A stretch of DNA of 64,000 nt from assembly GCF_004136015.1 (NCBI RefSeq), contig NZ_CP024866.1, forward strand, positions 4,994,635 to 5,058,634, read 5' to 3'. Every line of letters starts with the position of its first letter. Position 1 is the first letter of the stretch. Position numbers and translations under genes: made by a program. Shown here piece after piece: positions 30,502-40,550 of this stretch. This DNA is from Pseudomonas sp. ACM7. Lineage in GTDB: Bacteria > Pseudomonadota > Gammaproteobacteria > Pseudomonadales > Pseudomonadaceae. Below the pieces are notes generated by a model. The model had not been told where the DNA came from, ran no database searches, and saw only the letters and a list, made by a program, of their open reading frames with translations.

Positions 30502-30714
30502 ATTAATCAATCGTAGTTGCTTTAGCAGTCCGCCGAATTGCAGTTTGATGACGTTGCTGTAAGTAACTTTGATGGTCGTCTGATTGTTTAAAAAAGTTTC
30601 AGTGAAGTGATGTCGTTACGTGGGGTTTCGTCGGCTGTTAAACAGGTCGATCAGCAACTAATTTTTTCGCCATATAACGTGTCCAGTGGCCTCGCGGGCT
30701 ACTGTGGAGCACCC

Positions 30715-32499
30715 ATGAATCATCCAGATCGCAGTGTTTTATCGAATATGGTCAGTGAGTTGGCGACGACGCGTGCGTTGCTTAATTGTTTGATCAAAGA
30801 GTTTGCCTTGCCGGAAAACTGCCTCAGTTACAGTTGGCCGACGCAGATGCAAGGTATCGCCCCGGGCAGTTACCTCGAGGGCCTGGAATGGAAGGGCATT
30901 CCGCTGACCATCAAGCTGCCCAACCAGCAGCAGTTCTTTGTAATGGTGGACCGCCGTGATGGTCTCGGCAGTCACCGTTACCTGTCGGACGTTTATGCCC
31001 GGCGTGGCGAGGGCGACTGGTCGTGCCTGAGGTTTACCGAGTTCGTCGAGCAGTTGCTCACGGCGTGCGAACACATGACCCGCGCCAGCAACGACGAGTT
31101 GCTGGATCAGGTGTTGCAAAGCCAGTTGCTGACCGCGGCCATCGTCGGCCACAACATGGACGGCCAGCACCCGGCACCGCTCAGCGGTTACCTCGCCAGC
31201 GAGCAGGGTTTGTGGTTCGGTCATCCGAACCACCCGGCACCCAAGGCGCGCCTGTGGCCCGCTCATCTGGCCCAGGAAACCTATGCCCCGGAGTTCCAGG
31301 CCCGCACGCCGTTGCACCTGTTCGAGGTGCCGCTGGAAGGATTGAGCGTCGGGGCCAACGGCCTGAGCAAAGCCCAAGTGCTGGCCGGTTTTGCCGATCA
31401 AGCGCAGGCGCGGCCGGGGCACGCGGTTATCTGCATGCACCCGGTTCAGGCTCAGCTGTTCATGCAGGATGGCCGGGTTCAGCGTTTGTTGAAATCCGCG
31501 GCCATCGTCGATCTTGGCGCCACAGGGCTGATGGCCAACCCCACGGCGTCCATCCGAACCTGGTACATCGAGGGCCATGAGTTCTTCATCAAGGGCTCGC
31601 TGAACGTGCGCATCACCAACTGCGTCAGGAAAAACGCCTGGTACGAACTGGAAAGCGCACTGATGATCGACCGAGTCTTTCGTAACCTCCAACTGACCCG
31701 ACCCGAAACCCTTGGCGGGCTCTCGGTGGTGGCCGAGCCGGGCAATTTGAGCTGGGCGCCGCAACAGGCCAGCGAAGCCGATAACCACTGGTTCCGCGAA
31801 CAGACCGGGGCGATCCTGCGGGAGAACTTCTGCCTCGACACCGGCACCGACTGCAGCATCATGGCCGGTACGTTGTTCGCTCGTGGCCTGCATTTACCGC
31901 CCTTGGTGCATGAGTTCCTGAGCCGGTTCAACGGCAATGACATCGACGATCAACAGCTGTTGAGCTGGTTCGACGACTATCAGGCGCTGCTGCTACGGCC
32001 GGTGCTGGCGCTGTTCTTCAACCACGGCATCGTCATGGAACCGCACTTGCAGAACAGCGTACTGGTGCATGACAACGGTCGTCCACAACGCTTGCTCCTG
32101 CGGGATTTCGAAGGGGTCAAACTGACCGACGAACTGGGTGCTTACCGGATCGACGCAGATGTTCATCCACGGGTGCGTGAGTCGCTGCTTTATTCCCGCC
32201 AGCAAGGCTGGAATCGCATCGTCTATTGCCTGTTCGTCAACAACTTGTCCGAGGCTGTGCTGGCCCTGAGCTGGGAGCGTCCGCACCTGGCGCCGCTGAT
32301 GTGGCAACGGGTGGAGCAGCAATTGATCAGCATCCGCGCCGAATTGACCCGCGCTGCGCCGGAGTTGGATGCGCTGATCGCCGGTCAGCCGATTGCCTGC
32401 AAAACCAACCTGAAAGTCCGTCTGGCCGCCAAGGCCGATCGCCAGGCCAGCTACGTCAGTCTGGTGTCCCCGTGGGGCAAGGAGGCCAAGCATGGATAA
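30715..32499 (+). CDS. acsD: NIS siderophore synthetase AcsD
   Basis: A 594-residue IucA/IucC-family synthetase. Visible family blocks are GHPNHPAPKARLWP, CMHPVQAQLF, SIRTWYIEG and SLNVRITNCVRKN, EPHLQNSVLV and LLRDFEGVKL; these form the ATP and carboxylate sites. In the characterised achromobactin pathway AcsD adenylates citrate and condenses it with L-serine. The ATG at 30715 follows GTGGAGC; an upstream in-frame GTG/ATG pair at 30607-30610 would add 36 residues that do not look conserved. The stop overlaps acsE by 8 bp. The gap 30502-30714 shows no clear promoter. Confidence 0.93.
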   Translation: MNHPDRSVLSNMVSELATTRALLNCLIKEFALPENCLSYSWPTQMQGIAPGSYLEGLEWKGIPLTIKLPNQQQFFVMVDRRDGLGSHRYLSDVYARRGEGDWSCLRFTEFVEQLLTACEHMTRASNDELLDQVLQSQLLTAAIVGHNMDGQHPAPLSGYLASEQGLWFGHPNHPAPKARLWPAHLAQETYAPEFQARTPLHLFEVPLEGLSVGANGLSKAQVLAGFADQAQARPGHAVICMHPVQAQLFMQDGRVQRLLKSAAIVDLGATGLMANPTASIRTWYIEGHEFFIKGSLNVRITNCVRKNAWYELESALMIDRVFRNLQLTRPETLGGLSVVAEPGNLSWAPQQASEADNHWFREQTGAILRENFCLDTGTDCSIMAGTLFARGLHLPPLVHEFLSRFNGNDIDDQQLLSWFDDYQALLLRPVLALFFNHGIVMEPHLQNSVLVHDNGRPQRLLLRDFEGVKLTDELGAYRIDADVHPRVRESLLYSRQQGWNRIVYCLFVNNLSEAVLALSWERPHLAPLMWQRVEQQLISIRAELTRAAPELDALIAGQPIACKTNLKVRLAAKADRQASYVSLVSPWGKEAKHG

Positions 32500-33703
32500 G
32501 CTGCCCGAAACGGTATTGGCCGCCATCGACGAAGCCCGCCTAAAACACGAAGACCCACTGGCGCTGTTCATCTATGACCTGGACGCGCTGAAACAGCACG
32601 TGACGCAGGTGATGGCGGCGCTGCCTGAAGGCGTGGAGCTTTATTACGCGATCAAGGCCAACAGTGAACCGCAGATCCTCGCCGCCATCGCGCCGTTGGT
32701 GCACGGGTTCGAGATTTCCTCCGGCGGCGAGATCGATCGTCTCCGGGTCTGCTCGACGCGCAAGCCGTTCATCTTCTCCGGCCCCGGCAAACTGGACTCC
32801 GATCTGCGTTCGGCGCTGCAACATCAGGTCGAAGCGATTCATATCGAAAGCCTGAATGAAATCGTCCGCCTGCAACGGCTGGCACTGGAAGCGGGGCATG
32901 TGCAAGACGTCTTGCTGCGGATCAACCCCGAACTGCCTTCGCCGCTCTCCAGCAAACTGGCGATGGCCGGCACGGCCACACCGTTCGGGATTGATGAGTC
33001 GGAACTGGCTCAGGCGGTCAGTTGGGTCGATAACGCCAGCCACCTGCGGCTCAAGGGTTTCCATGTGCATGCGATGTCCCATCAGTCGCTGGTGGAGCGC
33101 CATGAACAATTGCTCGATCTGTACCTGCAGCGCTGGCCGCAATGGAAGGCGTTGTCGGCCGATCCTGCGGCGATCACTCACCTCAATGTGGGCGGTGGCA
33201 TCGGCGTTAATTACCTTGGGCCGCAGCAATTCGATTGGCAGCGCTTGTGTACGCATTTGGGGCAAAGCCTGGCAGCCTGTGCCGATGCGCCCATCGTGCG
33301 TTTTGAGCCCGGTCGTTTCATCAGCGCCTTCTGCGGCTACTACGCCATTGAAGTGCTGGACAAGAAAACCAGTCACGGCAAGCACTTCCTGGTCTGTCGG
33401 GGCGGTACCCATCAGTTCCGTTTGCCGGTTGCCCAGGGACATGATCACCCGATCATTCATCTGCCCCGGCATCGCGTAACGCCAACGGCGACACAACAGA
33501 ACTGGACCGTCGTGGGGCAGCTCTGCACGCCCAAGGATGTGCTGAGCCGAGATTGCCCGCTCACCGGGGTGGAGATCGGCGACATGCTGGTGCTGCCCCT
33601 GGCCGGTGCCTATGGCTACAACATCTCCCACGCCGATTTCCTCTGTCATCCGCGACCGCCGCAGGTGTTTGTGCAAGAAGCCGGAGTCGCCCCGTGGGAT
33701 TGA
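32492..33703 (+). CDS. acsE: PLP-dependent decarboxylase AcsE
   Basis: A 403-residue fold-III (alanine racemase/DAP decarboxylase type) enzyme. The PLP lysine lies in YYAIKANSEPQIL (about 54), FEISSGGEIDRLR follows, HLNVGGGIGVNYLG is the phosphate-binding loop and the C-terminal barrel contains RFEPGRFIS. In achromobactin synthesis AcsE supplies the ethanolamine unit by decarboxylating the serine moiety. The family resemblance to diaminopimelate decarboxylase is strong, but the operon position decides the call. It overlaps the transporter gene by 10 bp. Confidence 0.9.
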   Translation: MDKLPETVLAAIDEARLKHEDPLALFIYDLDALKQHVTQVMAALPEGVELYYAIKANSEPQILAAIAPLVHGFEISSGGEIDRLRVCSTRKPFIFSGPGKLDSDLRSALQHQVEAIHIESLNEIVRLQRLALEAGHVQDVLLRINPELPSPLSSKLAMAGTATPFGIDESELAQAVSWVDNASHLRLKGFHVHAMSHQSLVERHEQLLDLYLQRWPQWKALSADPAAITHLNVGGGIGVNYLGPQQFDWQRLCTHLGQSLAACADAPIVRFEPGRFISAFCGYYAIEVLDKKTSHGKHFLVCRGGTHQFRLPVAQGHDHPIIHLPRHRVTPTATQQNWTVVGQLCTPKDVLSRDCPLTGVEIGDMLVLPLAGAYGYNISHADFLCHPRPPQVFVQEAGVAPWD

Positions 33704-35127
33704 CGTTTGCCGTGCCGCGCTGGTTGGTGGTGGTCAATGTGTTGTTGGGCACGCTGACGGTCAGCCTGAACAACAGCTCGCTGAATCCGGCGTTGCCGGC
33801 ATTCATGGAGGCCTTTCAGATCGGTCCGCTGTTGGCCACCTGGATTGTTGCTGCGTTCATGGTGAGCATGGGCATGACCATGCCACTCACCAGTTTTCTC
33901 AGCCAGCGGGTGGGGCGCAAATCCCTGTATTTGTGGGGCGTGGCGTTGTTTGTCTGCGGTTCGCTGCTGGGAGCGCTGGCCAACTCCATCGCGCTGGTGA
34001 TTGCCGCGCGCGTGGTGCAAGGGATCGCCAGCGGGCTGATGATTCCGCTGTCGCTGGCGATCATTTTTTCGGTGTACGCCAAGGGCGAGCGGGGCAGGGT
34101 TACCGGCCTGTGGGGCGCGGCGGTCATGCTGGCGCCGGCATTGGGGCCCTTGTGCGGGAGCCTGATGCTGGAGTGGTTCAGTTGGCGTTCGCTGTTCCTG
34201 ATGAATGTGCCGATTGGCCTGCTGGCGCTGATCCTGGGCATCGGCGTTTTGCCGGCTTCTGAAGCATCGGAACGCAAACCTTTCGACCTGGCGGGTTACT
34301 TGCTGATCGCGACGGGTATCGGTCTGTTGATGATTGCCGTTGGCCGTCTGCGCCATGCCGAAGCCCTCACTGATCCGCTCAACCTTGGCATGCTGCTGGC
34401 GGCCATTCTGTGTCTGGTTGCGTTTGTACGACTGGAACTGAACCGGGCCGCGCCGCTGCTCAACCTGCGCATCTTTACCCTGCGCGGTTATCGCTTGAGC
34501 GTGATCATCGCGGTGGTGCAGTCGGTCGGCATGTTCGAATGCCTGGTGCTGCTGCCGCTGCTGGTGCAAGTGGTGATGGGCTACAGCGCTATCTGGACCG
34601 GCCTGTCCCTGCTGTGCACGGCGATGTTCGCCAGCCTGTTCGGGCATCTCGGCGGTAAGTGGCTGGACCGACACGGCCCTCGCGGGGTGGTGCTCTGGGG
34701 GCTGCTACTGACCGGGGGCGCCACCCTGGGATTGGGCATGCTGGGGGCTGGCGCTTCAATCGGTGTGGTGTTTTTTCTGATGATGGTCCGCGGCGCCGGG
34801 CTGGGCCTGTCCTATATCCCCATCACCACCGCCGGGCTCGATGCGCTGCCTGAACCGATGGTCACCCAGGGCGCGGCAATGAATAACATTTCCCGTCGTC
34901 TCGTCTCGTCACTGGCCATCGTGATTGCCTCGCTCTGGCTCGAGTTTCGCCTGGCCGCCGATTCGGCGGGCGGCATTGTTTCGGTGGCGACCCCAGGGGC
35001 GATCAGCGAGGTCTTCTTGGCCACCGGCATCCTCATCCTGCTGGCATTGCCCTGTGCCTGGCGTTTTCCCGTTCACGCATCCAACGAGCCGGCCGAGGCA
35101 CTGCCCTCAGCCCTCGAACACCGTTAA
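33694..35127 (+). CDS. yhcA: MFS drug:H+ antiporter-2 type exporter (probable siderophore exporter)
   Basis: A 477-residue MFS transporter with about 14 membrane helices (DHA2/EmrB type). Motif A appears as FLSQRVGRKSLYLWG between helices 2 and 3, and RVVQGIASGLMIPLS is the motif-B region. I chose the GTG at 33694 (MGLTFAVPRWLVVV) because the longer frame from 33553 is antisense-like Arg/Gly-rich sequence. Position inside the operon matches the yhcA gene of other achromobactin clusters, so export of the finished siderophore is inferred. Confidence 0.9.
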   Translation: MGLTFAVPRWLVVVNVLLGTLTVSLNNSSLNPALPAFMEAFQIGPLLATWIVAAFMVSMGMTMPLTSFLSQRVGRKSLYLWGVALFVCGSLLGALANSIALVIAARVVQGIASGLMIPLSLAIIFSVYAKGERGRVTGLWGAAVMLAPALGPLCGSLMLEWFSWRSLFLMNVPIGLLALILGIGVLPASEASERKPFDLAGYLLIATGIGLLMIAVGRLRHAEALTDPLNLGMLLAAILCLVAFVRLELNRAAPLLNLRIFTLRGYRLSVIIAVVQSVGMFECLVLLPLLVQVVMGYSAIWTGLSLLCTAMFASLFGHLGGKWLDRHGPRGVVLWGLLLTGGATLGLGMLGAGASIGVVFFLMMVRGAGLGLSYIPITTAGLDALPEPMVTQGAAMNNISRRLVSSLAIVIASLWLEFRLAADSAGGIVSVATPGAISEVFLATGILILLALPCAWRFPVHASNEPAEALPSALEHR

Positions 35128-35146
35128 TTCTTTCACGGACAAGGTT

Positions 35147-37018
35147 ATGACTATGGCGACTTCTTCACAGGCAACACATCAGGCTGCGGATTCTGCGCCA
35201 GGCGTCTGGCTGGCGACGGCTGATCCGCGCCACTATCAGCAAGTGGAACAGCGCGTGGTGGGCCAACTGCTGCAAACGCTGCTGTATGAAAACGTCCTGC
35301 CGTATCACCATTCGCCGCTCGATGGCGGCCAGCACCGTTTTGTCGTCAGCGGCTTCGATGCGCAGCAACAACCGGTGGAGTACCACTGCAGCGGATTGCT
35401 CAGCGCCAGCTTCGAGCTGATTCGCCTCGACTATGCCAGTCTCGAACGCGTTGGCGCGTTGGGCGCACGCAGTCGGCCGCATCTTCATCAAGCATTGGCG
35501 GAGCTACTGAGCGAACTTCAGGACAGCCCGCACCTGCCACGCTTCACCCATGAACTGGAGCAGACCCTGCTCAAGGATCTGCAATCGCGCAGTCAGGGTT
35601 ATCAAGCGGTCAAGCCGCCACATCAACTGGATGTCGATGCGCTGGAACAGCACTTCATGGACGCCCACAGCTATCACCCTTGCTATAAATCGCGCATCGG
35701 TTTCTCGCTCAAGAACAACGCCAGTTACGGACCGGAATTTGCCGCGCCCATCGCCATTGTCTGGTTGGCGGTTGCGAAAACTTGCGGGGCAATGAACATC
35801 TCGCAGCACCTGGATTACGACGGATTTATCCAGCAGGAATTCGGGCTTCAACGCTGGCAGCAACTCGCTGAGAACCTCACCGACCAAGGCAAGGCGATGG
35901 GCGATTACTGGCTGATGCCGGTGCACCCGTGGCAGTGGGAAAACATCATCGTTCCCGTGTTCTACCCAGAACTGGTCAGCGGTGAAGTGATCTATCTGGG
36001 CACTACGGATGACCGTTATCAGGCGCAACAGTCGATCCGCACCCTGGCCAACGTCACTGAGAAAAAGCGGCCTTACGTCAAGCTCGCACTGAGCATGACC
36101 AACACCTCCAGCACGCGAATTCTGGCCCGGCATACGGTGATGAACGGCCCGATCATCACCGACTGGTTGCAGCAGTTGATCGGCAGCGACAGCACTGCCC
36201 GTGACCTTGGCTTTGTGATTCTCGGCGAAGTGGTCGGCGTCAGCTTTGACTACGATCACCTGCCCGCCACGCGGATGTCCCAGGCCTACGGCACGATGGG
36301 CACCCTTTGGCGCGAGAGCATTCACCAGTACCTGCAAGACGACGAGCAAGCGGTGCCGTTCAATGGTTTGAGTTCCGTGGACAATCGCTACGGATCGGGT
36401 GAGCAGACCCCGTTCATAGACGCCTGGATCACTCAATACGGGCTGCACGCCTGGACCCGTCAACTGTTGCAGGTTGCGGTGTCGCCGATCATTCATATGC
36501 TGTACGCCGAAGGCATCGGCATGGAATCCCATGGGCAGAACATCGTCCTGATCGTGAAGCAGGGCTGGCCGCAACGTATTGCCCTGAAAGACTTCCACGA
36601 CGGCGTGCGCTATTCACCGCAGCACCTGGGGCGCCCCGATCTGTGCCCGACCCTGGTGCCGCTGCCCGCCAGCCACGCCAAGCTTAACCGCAACTCGTTC
36701 ATCCTCACCGACGACCTGGATGCGGTCCGGGATTTTTCCTGTGATTCGTTCTTTTTCATCGCCCTGGCCGAGATGGCGATCTTCCTGCATCAGCACTATC
36801 AACTGGAAGAGGCTCTGTTCTGGAAAATGACCGCTGAGGTGATCACCGCCTACCAGGCCGAACATCCGCAACACCGTTCGCGTTACGCAGCGTTTGATGT
36901 TTTCGCGCCGTTCTATGAAGTGGAGGAGCTGACCAAGCGCCGCCTGCTGGGCGACGGTGAACGTCGTTTCAAATCGGTTCCCAATCCGCTGCACGCCTTC
37001 CGGCCGCAATCATGCTGA
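35147..37018 (+). CDS. acsC: NIS siderophore synthetase AcsC
   Basis: A 623-residue IucA/IucC synthetase. DAHSYHPCYKSRIGFSLKNN gives the ATP-phosphate site, LMPVHPWQWENII follows, SMTNTSSTRILARHTVMNG is the S-R-T block, and GMESHGQNIVLI with IALKDFHDGVRY completes the active site. Its FhuF-like C-terminal helper region is present. It condenses a diaminobutyrate/2-oxoglutarate-type unit onto the citryl backbone; the exact order against AcsA cannot be read here. It starts 19 bp after the exporter and overlaps acsB by 7 bp. Confidence 0.93.
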   Translation: MTMATSSQATHQAADSAPGVWLATADPRHYQQVEQRVVGQLLQTLLYENVLPYHHSPLDGGQHRFVVSGFDAQQQPVEYHCSGLLSASFELIRLDYASLERVGALGARSRPHLHQALAELLSELQDSPHLPRFTHELEQTLLKDLQSRSQGYQAVKPPHQLDVDALEQHFMDAHSYHPCYKSRIGFSLKNNASYGPEFAAPIAIVWLAVAKTCGAMNISQHLDYDGFIQQEFGLQRWQQLAENLTDQGKAMGDYWLMPVHPWQWENIIVPVFYPELVSGEVIYLGTTDDRYQAQQSIRTLANVTEKKRPYVKLALSMTNTSSTRILARHTVMNGPIITDWLQQLIGSDSTARDLGFVILGEVVGVSFDYDHLPATRMSQAYGTMGTLWRESIHQYLQDDEQAVPFNGLSSVDNRYGSGEQTPFIDAWITQYGLHAWTRQLLQVAVSPIIHMLYAEGIGMESHGQNIVLIVKQGWPQRIALKDFHDGVRYSPQHLGRPDLCPTLVPLPASHAKLNRNSFILTDDLDAVRDFSCDSFFFIALAEMAIFLHQHYQLEEALFWKMTAEVITAYQAEHPQHRSRYAAFDVFAPFYEVEELTKRRLLGDGERRFKSVPNPLHAFRPQSC

Positions 37019-37785
37019 GGACCAATCTGCTCAAGCAGAAGCTCAGAACAGGTGAGCCGGTCTACGGCCTGATCAGCTCGATTCCGTCACCTGCGGCCAT
37101 CGAATTGATTGCCGAGGCCGGTTTCGATTTCGTGATCATCGATATGGAACACGTGCTGATCAATCCCGAGACCGTGGAGAACATGATCCGCACCGCCGAG
37201 AGTTACGCGCTGACTCCGCTGGTGCGGGTGGCGGACCTCAACCCGAAAACCCTGCTGCGCCTGCTCGATGGCGGCGCCCAGGGCATTGTCTTGCCGATGA
37301 TCGAAGGCCCCGAGCCTTTGGCCGAAAGCATTCGAGCCTGCAAATACCACCCGCAGGGTACCCGCAGCCTGAATGCCGGTCGCCCCGGTGCCTTTGGCAA
37401 ACACAGCCTGGCGGAGTACATCGCGCTGGCCAACGAGCAAATCATGGTCGTGGCGATGATCGAAAGTGCCGAAGGGGTGCGTCGGGCGGCGGAAATTGCC
37501 GCCGTGCCCGGCCTCGACATGATCCTCGAAGGGGCCGCCGACTTGTCGCAATCGATGGGCATGCCCTGGCAGATCGACCGGCCCGAGGTGCAGCAAGCGC
37601 TGCTCGCCAGTTGGCAGGCAGCCAGCGCCGCGGGCGTGCCGTATTGCGCGATTCCACGTCAGCCGGGCGACCACGAACGGTGGTTGAGCCGGGGCGTTAA
37701 AAGTTTTGTTTTGGGTGACGAGCGTGGCATCGCTTTTCGTGCCCTCCAGGCCAAATTGGCCGCCACTTCAGCAGAAGGAAAATAA
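37012..37785 (+). CDS. acsB: HpcH/HpaI aldolase-family protein AcsB
   Basis: A 257-residue class II pyruvate-aldolase TIM barrel. Family blocks are FDFVIIDMEHVLINPETVEN, PLVRVADLNPKTLLRLLDGG (substrate arginine) and GIVLPMIEGPEPLAESI. An acsB of this family is part of known achromobactin clusters, where its role is unsettled; cleavage or supply of a 2-oxo acid or oxaloacetate for citrate and 2-oxoglutarate units is plausible. It overlaps acsC and lies 5 bp before acsA. Confidence 0.88.
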   Translation: MLRTNLLKQKLRTGEPVYGLISSIPSPAAIELIAEAGFDFVIIDMEHVLINPETVENMIRTAESYALTPLVRVADLNPKTLLRLLDGGAQGIVLPMIEGPEPLAESIRACKYHPQGTRSLNAGRPGAFGKHSLAEYIALANEQIMVVAMIESAEGVRRAAEIAAVPGLDMILEGAADLSQSMGMPWQIDRPEVQQALLASWQAASAAGVPYCAIPRQPGDHERWLSRGVKSFVLGDERGIAFRALQAKLAATSAEGK

Positions 37786-37789
37786 TCGG

Positions 37790-39637
37790 ATGAACTTCAC
37801 CACAATGGCCGCCGACAAGGTGATGCAGGATCTGGTCGATTGTTTGCTGGCCGAACATTTTTTCGGTACCGAGCCGCTGAATCTGGTGGCGCCGTCGTCA
37901 TCGGCCGATCAGCCGTTTACCGGGTTGAGCGCCGGGCAACGGATCTGGGAATGGCCCACTGAGCCGCAGGGTTGCATCGTCATTGCCCTGCGACCCGGCA
38001 TTACCCAGCAATGGGAGAAAGTACCGGGCACGCCGGTTTGGGCGCGACAGAATGACCAACTGACCGCGCTGTCACCCGAGGCCTTCACGACCCAGGTGTT
38101 GGCAGGGATGACCGATCGCTACCCGGACAATGAAAAAGGCTTCGCCCTGTTTCTGGATGTGCTGCGCACCAGCGTCCGGCAAACCGAGTTGTCCCTGGCC
38201 CATCGGGTCGACAGCGAACGCTTGCTGGAAAAAAGCAACGCGGACTTTTTCCTGGCGATGGAGCAGTGGGCTTCGCTGCGTGATCGTCCCTACCACCCGC
38301 TGGCCAAAGCCAAGCAGGGTTTGAGCGAAACGGAATATCAGCAGTATCAGGCGGAATTTGCCCGTCCGGTGGCGCTCAATTGGGTCGCGGTCGATCGCAC
38401 GTTGCTGCAATGCGGCGACGGTGTGACGGACCTGGCGCAGAGTTATCCCGCTCAATACCTGTTGCCGCCGCTGTTGCAGGCCAACTTGCAACAAGAGCTA
38501 CAGCAGCGGGGCATTGCCCAGAGCCACATCGCGCTGCCGGTGCACCCGTGGCAGTTCGAGCACGTGCTTGAGGCGCAACTCGGCGACGCTTTCGCCAAGG
38601 GTGACTGCCATCGCCTGGACTTCACCGACGGTGATTTTTTCGCCACCTCGTCGTTGCGCTCGATGACCCCGTGCTTCAACAGCGCCGATTACCTCAAGTT
38701 GCCGATGGCGATCTATTCGCTGGGTGCCTCGCGTTACCTGCCGGCGGTGAAAATGATCAACGGCGGCTTGAGCGAAGCGCTGCTGCGCCAGGCACTGGGC
38801 AAGGATGAAACGCTGCAACAATCCCTGTACCTGTGCGATGAAACCAAATGGTGGGCATTCATGCCGCCGGACGCGACACTGTTCGACGAAGCACCACGGC
38901 ATCTGTCGGCCATGGTTCGCGGCTATCCACCCAAGTTGCTGGAAGATCCGGACACCCGACTGGTGCCCATGGCTGCCCTCGGCACGCCGTTGCCGGGCAG
39001 CAATCAGCACTTCTTCGATGACTGGATGGCCTACCGCGAACTGCCGACCAACGCTGCGTCGGTGATGACCCTGTTCCGCGAGCTGTGCCACAGTTTCTTC
39101 GATATCAACCTGCGGATGTTCCGCATCGGCATGCTGGGGGAAATTCACGGGCAGAACGCGGTGTTGGTGTGGAAGGCCGGTTACGCGCAGGGCTTGCTGT
39201 TGCGCGATCACGATTCGTTGCGCATCTTCGTGCCGTGGCTGGAACGCAACGGCCTGGCCGACCCGGCTTACCGGTTGAAGAAGGGGCACGCCAATACGCT
39301 GTACCACACTCGCCCTGAAGACCTGCTGTTCTGGTTGCAGACCCTGGGTATTCAGGTCAACTTCCGCGCCATCATCGATACGCTGGCTGAGGTCTACGCA
39401 TTGCCGGCGACCCAGTTGTGGACGGCGATGGGCGAAGTGCTCAACGAGTTGATCGACACCATCGAGTTTGACGCCGAGGCGCGGATCATGATCAAGCACC
39501 AGTTGTTCGAAGCGCCACATTGGCCGCAGAAATTGCTGCTCACCCCAATGATCGAACGCGCGGGTGGCCCTGGCAGCATGCCGTTTGGCAAAGGGCAGGT
39601 GGTCAATCCGTTTCACAGGCTCGATCGGAATGCCTGA
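37790..39637 (+). CDS. acsA: NIS siderophore synthetase AcsA
   Basis: The third IucA/IucC synthetase (615 aa). It shows RPYHPLAKAKQGLSETEYQQ, LPVHPWQFEHVL, SSLRSMTPCFNSADYLKLP, GEIHGQNAVLVW and LLLRDHDSLRIF. ATG at 37790 follows AGAAGGA. Three such synthetases are what achromobactin assembly needs. It overlaps cbrA by 8 bp. Confidence 0.93.
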   Translation: MNFTTMAADKVMQDLVDCLLAEHFFGTEPLNLVAPSSSADQPFTGLSAGQRIWEWPTEPQGCIVIALRPGITQQWEKVPGTPVWARQNDQLTALSPEAFTTQVLAGMTDRYPDNEKGFALFLDVLRTSVRQTELSLAHRVDSERLLEKSNADFFLAMEQWASLRDRPYHPLAKAKQGLSETEYQQYQAEFARPVALNWVAVDRTLLQCGDGVTDLAQSYPAQYLLPPLLQANLQQELQQRGIAQSHIALPVHPWQFEHVLEAQLGDAFAKGDCHRLDFTDGDFFATSSLRSMTPCFNSADYLKLPMAIYSLGASRYLPAVKMINGGLSEALLRQALGKDETLQQSLYLCDETKWWAFMPPDATLFDEAPRHLSAMVRGYPPKLLEDPDTRLVPMAALGTPLPGSNQHFFDDWMAYRELPTNAASVMTLFRELCHSFFDINLRMFRIGMLGEIHGQNAVLVWKAGYAQGLLLRDHDSLRIFVPWLERNGLADPAYRLKKGHANTLYHTRPEDLLFWLQTLGIQVNFRAIIDTLAEVYALPATQLWTAMGEVLNELIDTIEFDAEARIMIKHQLFEAPHWPQKLLLTPMIERAGGPGSMPFGKGQVVNPFHRLDRNA

Positions 39638-40550
39638 ACCGCGACGACATCCCTGCAGGCGCACGCTGTTGCGTCTGTCCCTGGGCGCGCTCGCCCTCAG
39701 GTTGTCCACGCCGGCGTGGGCCGAGGCCGACGCCGCGCCGTTGCGGGTGATCACCCTGTTTCAGGGCGCCACCGACAGCGCCGTGGTGTTGGGCGTGACA
39801 CCGTGTGGCGTGGTTGATTCCTGGAGCGAAAAACCGACCTACCGCTATTTGCGCACGGCACTGGACCAGGTGCCCCATGTCGGGCTGGAGACTCAGCCCA
39901 GCCTTGAAGACATCGCGCTGCTCAAGCCGGACTTGATTGTTGCCTCGCGCTTTCGCCACAAACGCATTGCACCGTTACTCAAGCAGATCGCCCCGGTGCT
40001 GATGCTGGAGGAAGTGTTTGAATTCAAAAAGACCCTGGCGCTGATGGGGGCCGCTTTACACCAGCAACAAAGGGCCGACGAGATTCTGAACCGATGGCAG
40101 CAGCGCGTGGCACATCTGTGTGAGCAACTGCAGCAGACATTTGCCGGACGCTGGCCACCCACGGTGTCGATTCTGGATATCCGCGAAGACCACATCCGCA
40201 GTTACCTGCCAGCGAGTTTCCCGGGCTCGGTGCTCACCGAACTGGGATTCAACTGGAGCGACACCAGCCGGGAGGCGAGCGGGGTGTCGATCAAACTCAC
40301 CAGCAAGGAAAGCCTTGCCGTGGTGAATGCCGACATCTTTTTTGTGTTCCTGCGCGCGCAGAACGCGGCGGTGCAGCGCAACTACGAGAGTCTGGTGCAA
40401 CACCCGCTGTGGAAGCAGATGCGTGCCCCGCAGCAAGGACAGGTGTGGCAGGTCGATGGCGTCGCGTGGAGTCTGTCGGGCGGGATGTTGGGGGCGAACC
40501 TGATGCTCGACGACGTGGCCCGCGTGGCCGCCGCGCAGGTGGCCTCATGA
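39630..40550 (+). CDS. cbrA: Periplasmic ferric-siderophore-binding protein CbrA
   Basis: A 306-residue FhuD/FecB-type substrate-binding protein. An arginine-rich signal sequence ([19 protein letters not shown], cleavage near PAWA) is followed by the periplasmic binding protein type III fold: [19 protein letters not shown] and [19 protein letters not shown]. It hands the ferric siderophore to the CbrBC permease. The double-arginine stretch could suggest Tat export, but no full Tat motif is evident. It is translationally coupled at both ends. Confidence 0.9.
   Translation: MPEPRRHPCRRTLLRLSLGALALRLSTPAWAEADAAPLRVITLFQGATDSAVVLGVTPCGVVDSWSEKPTYRYLRTALDQVPHVGLETQPSLEDIALLKPDLIVASRFRHKRIAPLLKQIAPVLMLEEVFEFKKTLALMGAALHQQQRADEILNRWQQRVAHLCEQLQQTFAGRWPPTVSILDIREDHIRSYLPASFPGSVLTELGFNWSDTSREASGVSIKLTSKESLAVVNADIFFVFLRAQNAAVQRNYESLVQHPLWKQMRAPQQGQVWQVDGVAWSLSGGMLGANLMLDDVARVAAAQVAS

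Noticed and set aside
33553-33693. Upstream extension of the MFS transporter frame
   Set aside because: Arg/Gly-rich sequence overlapping acsE out of frame; the GTG at 33694 gives a normal first membrane helix.
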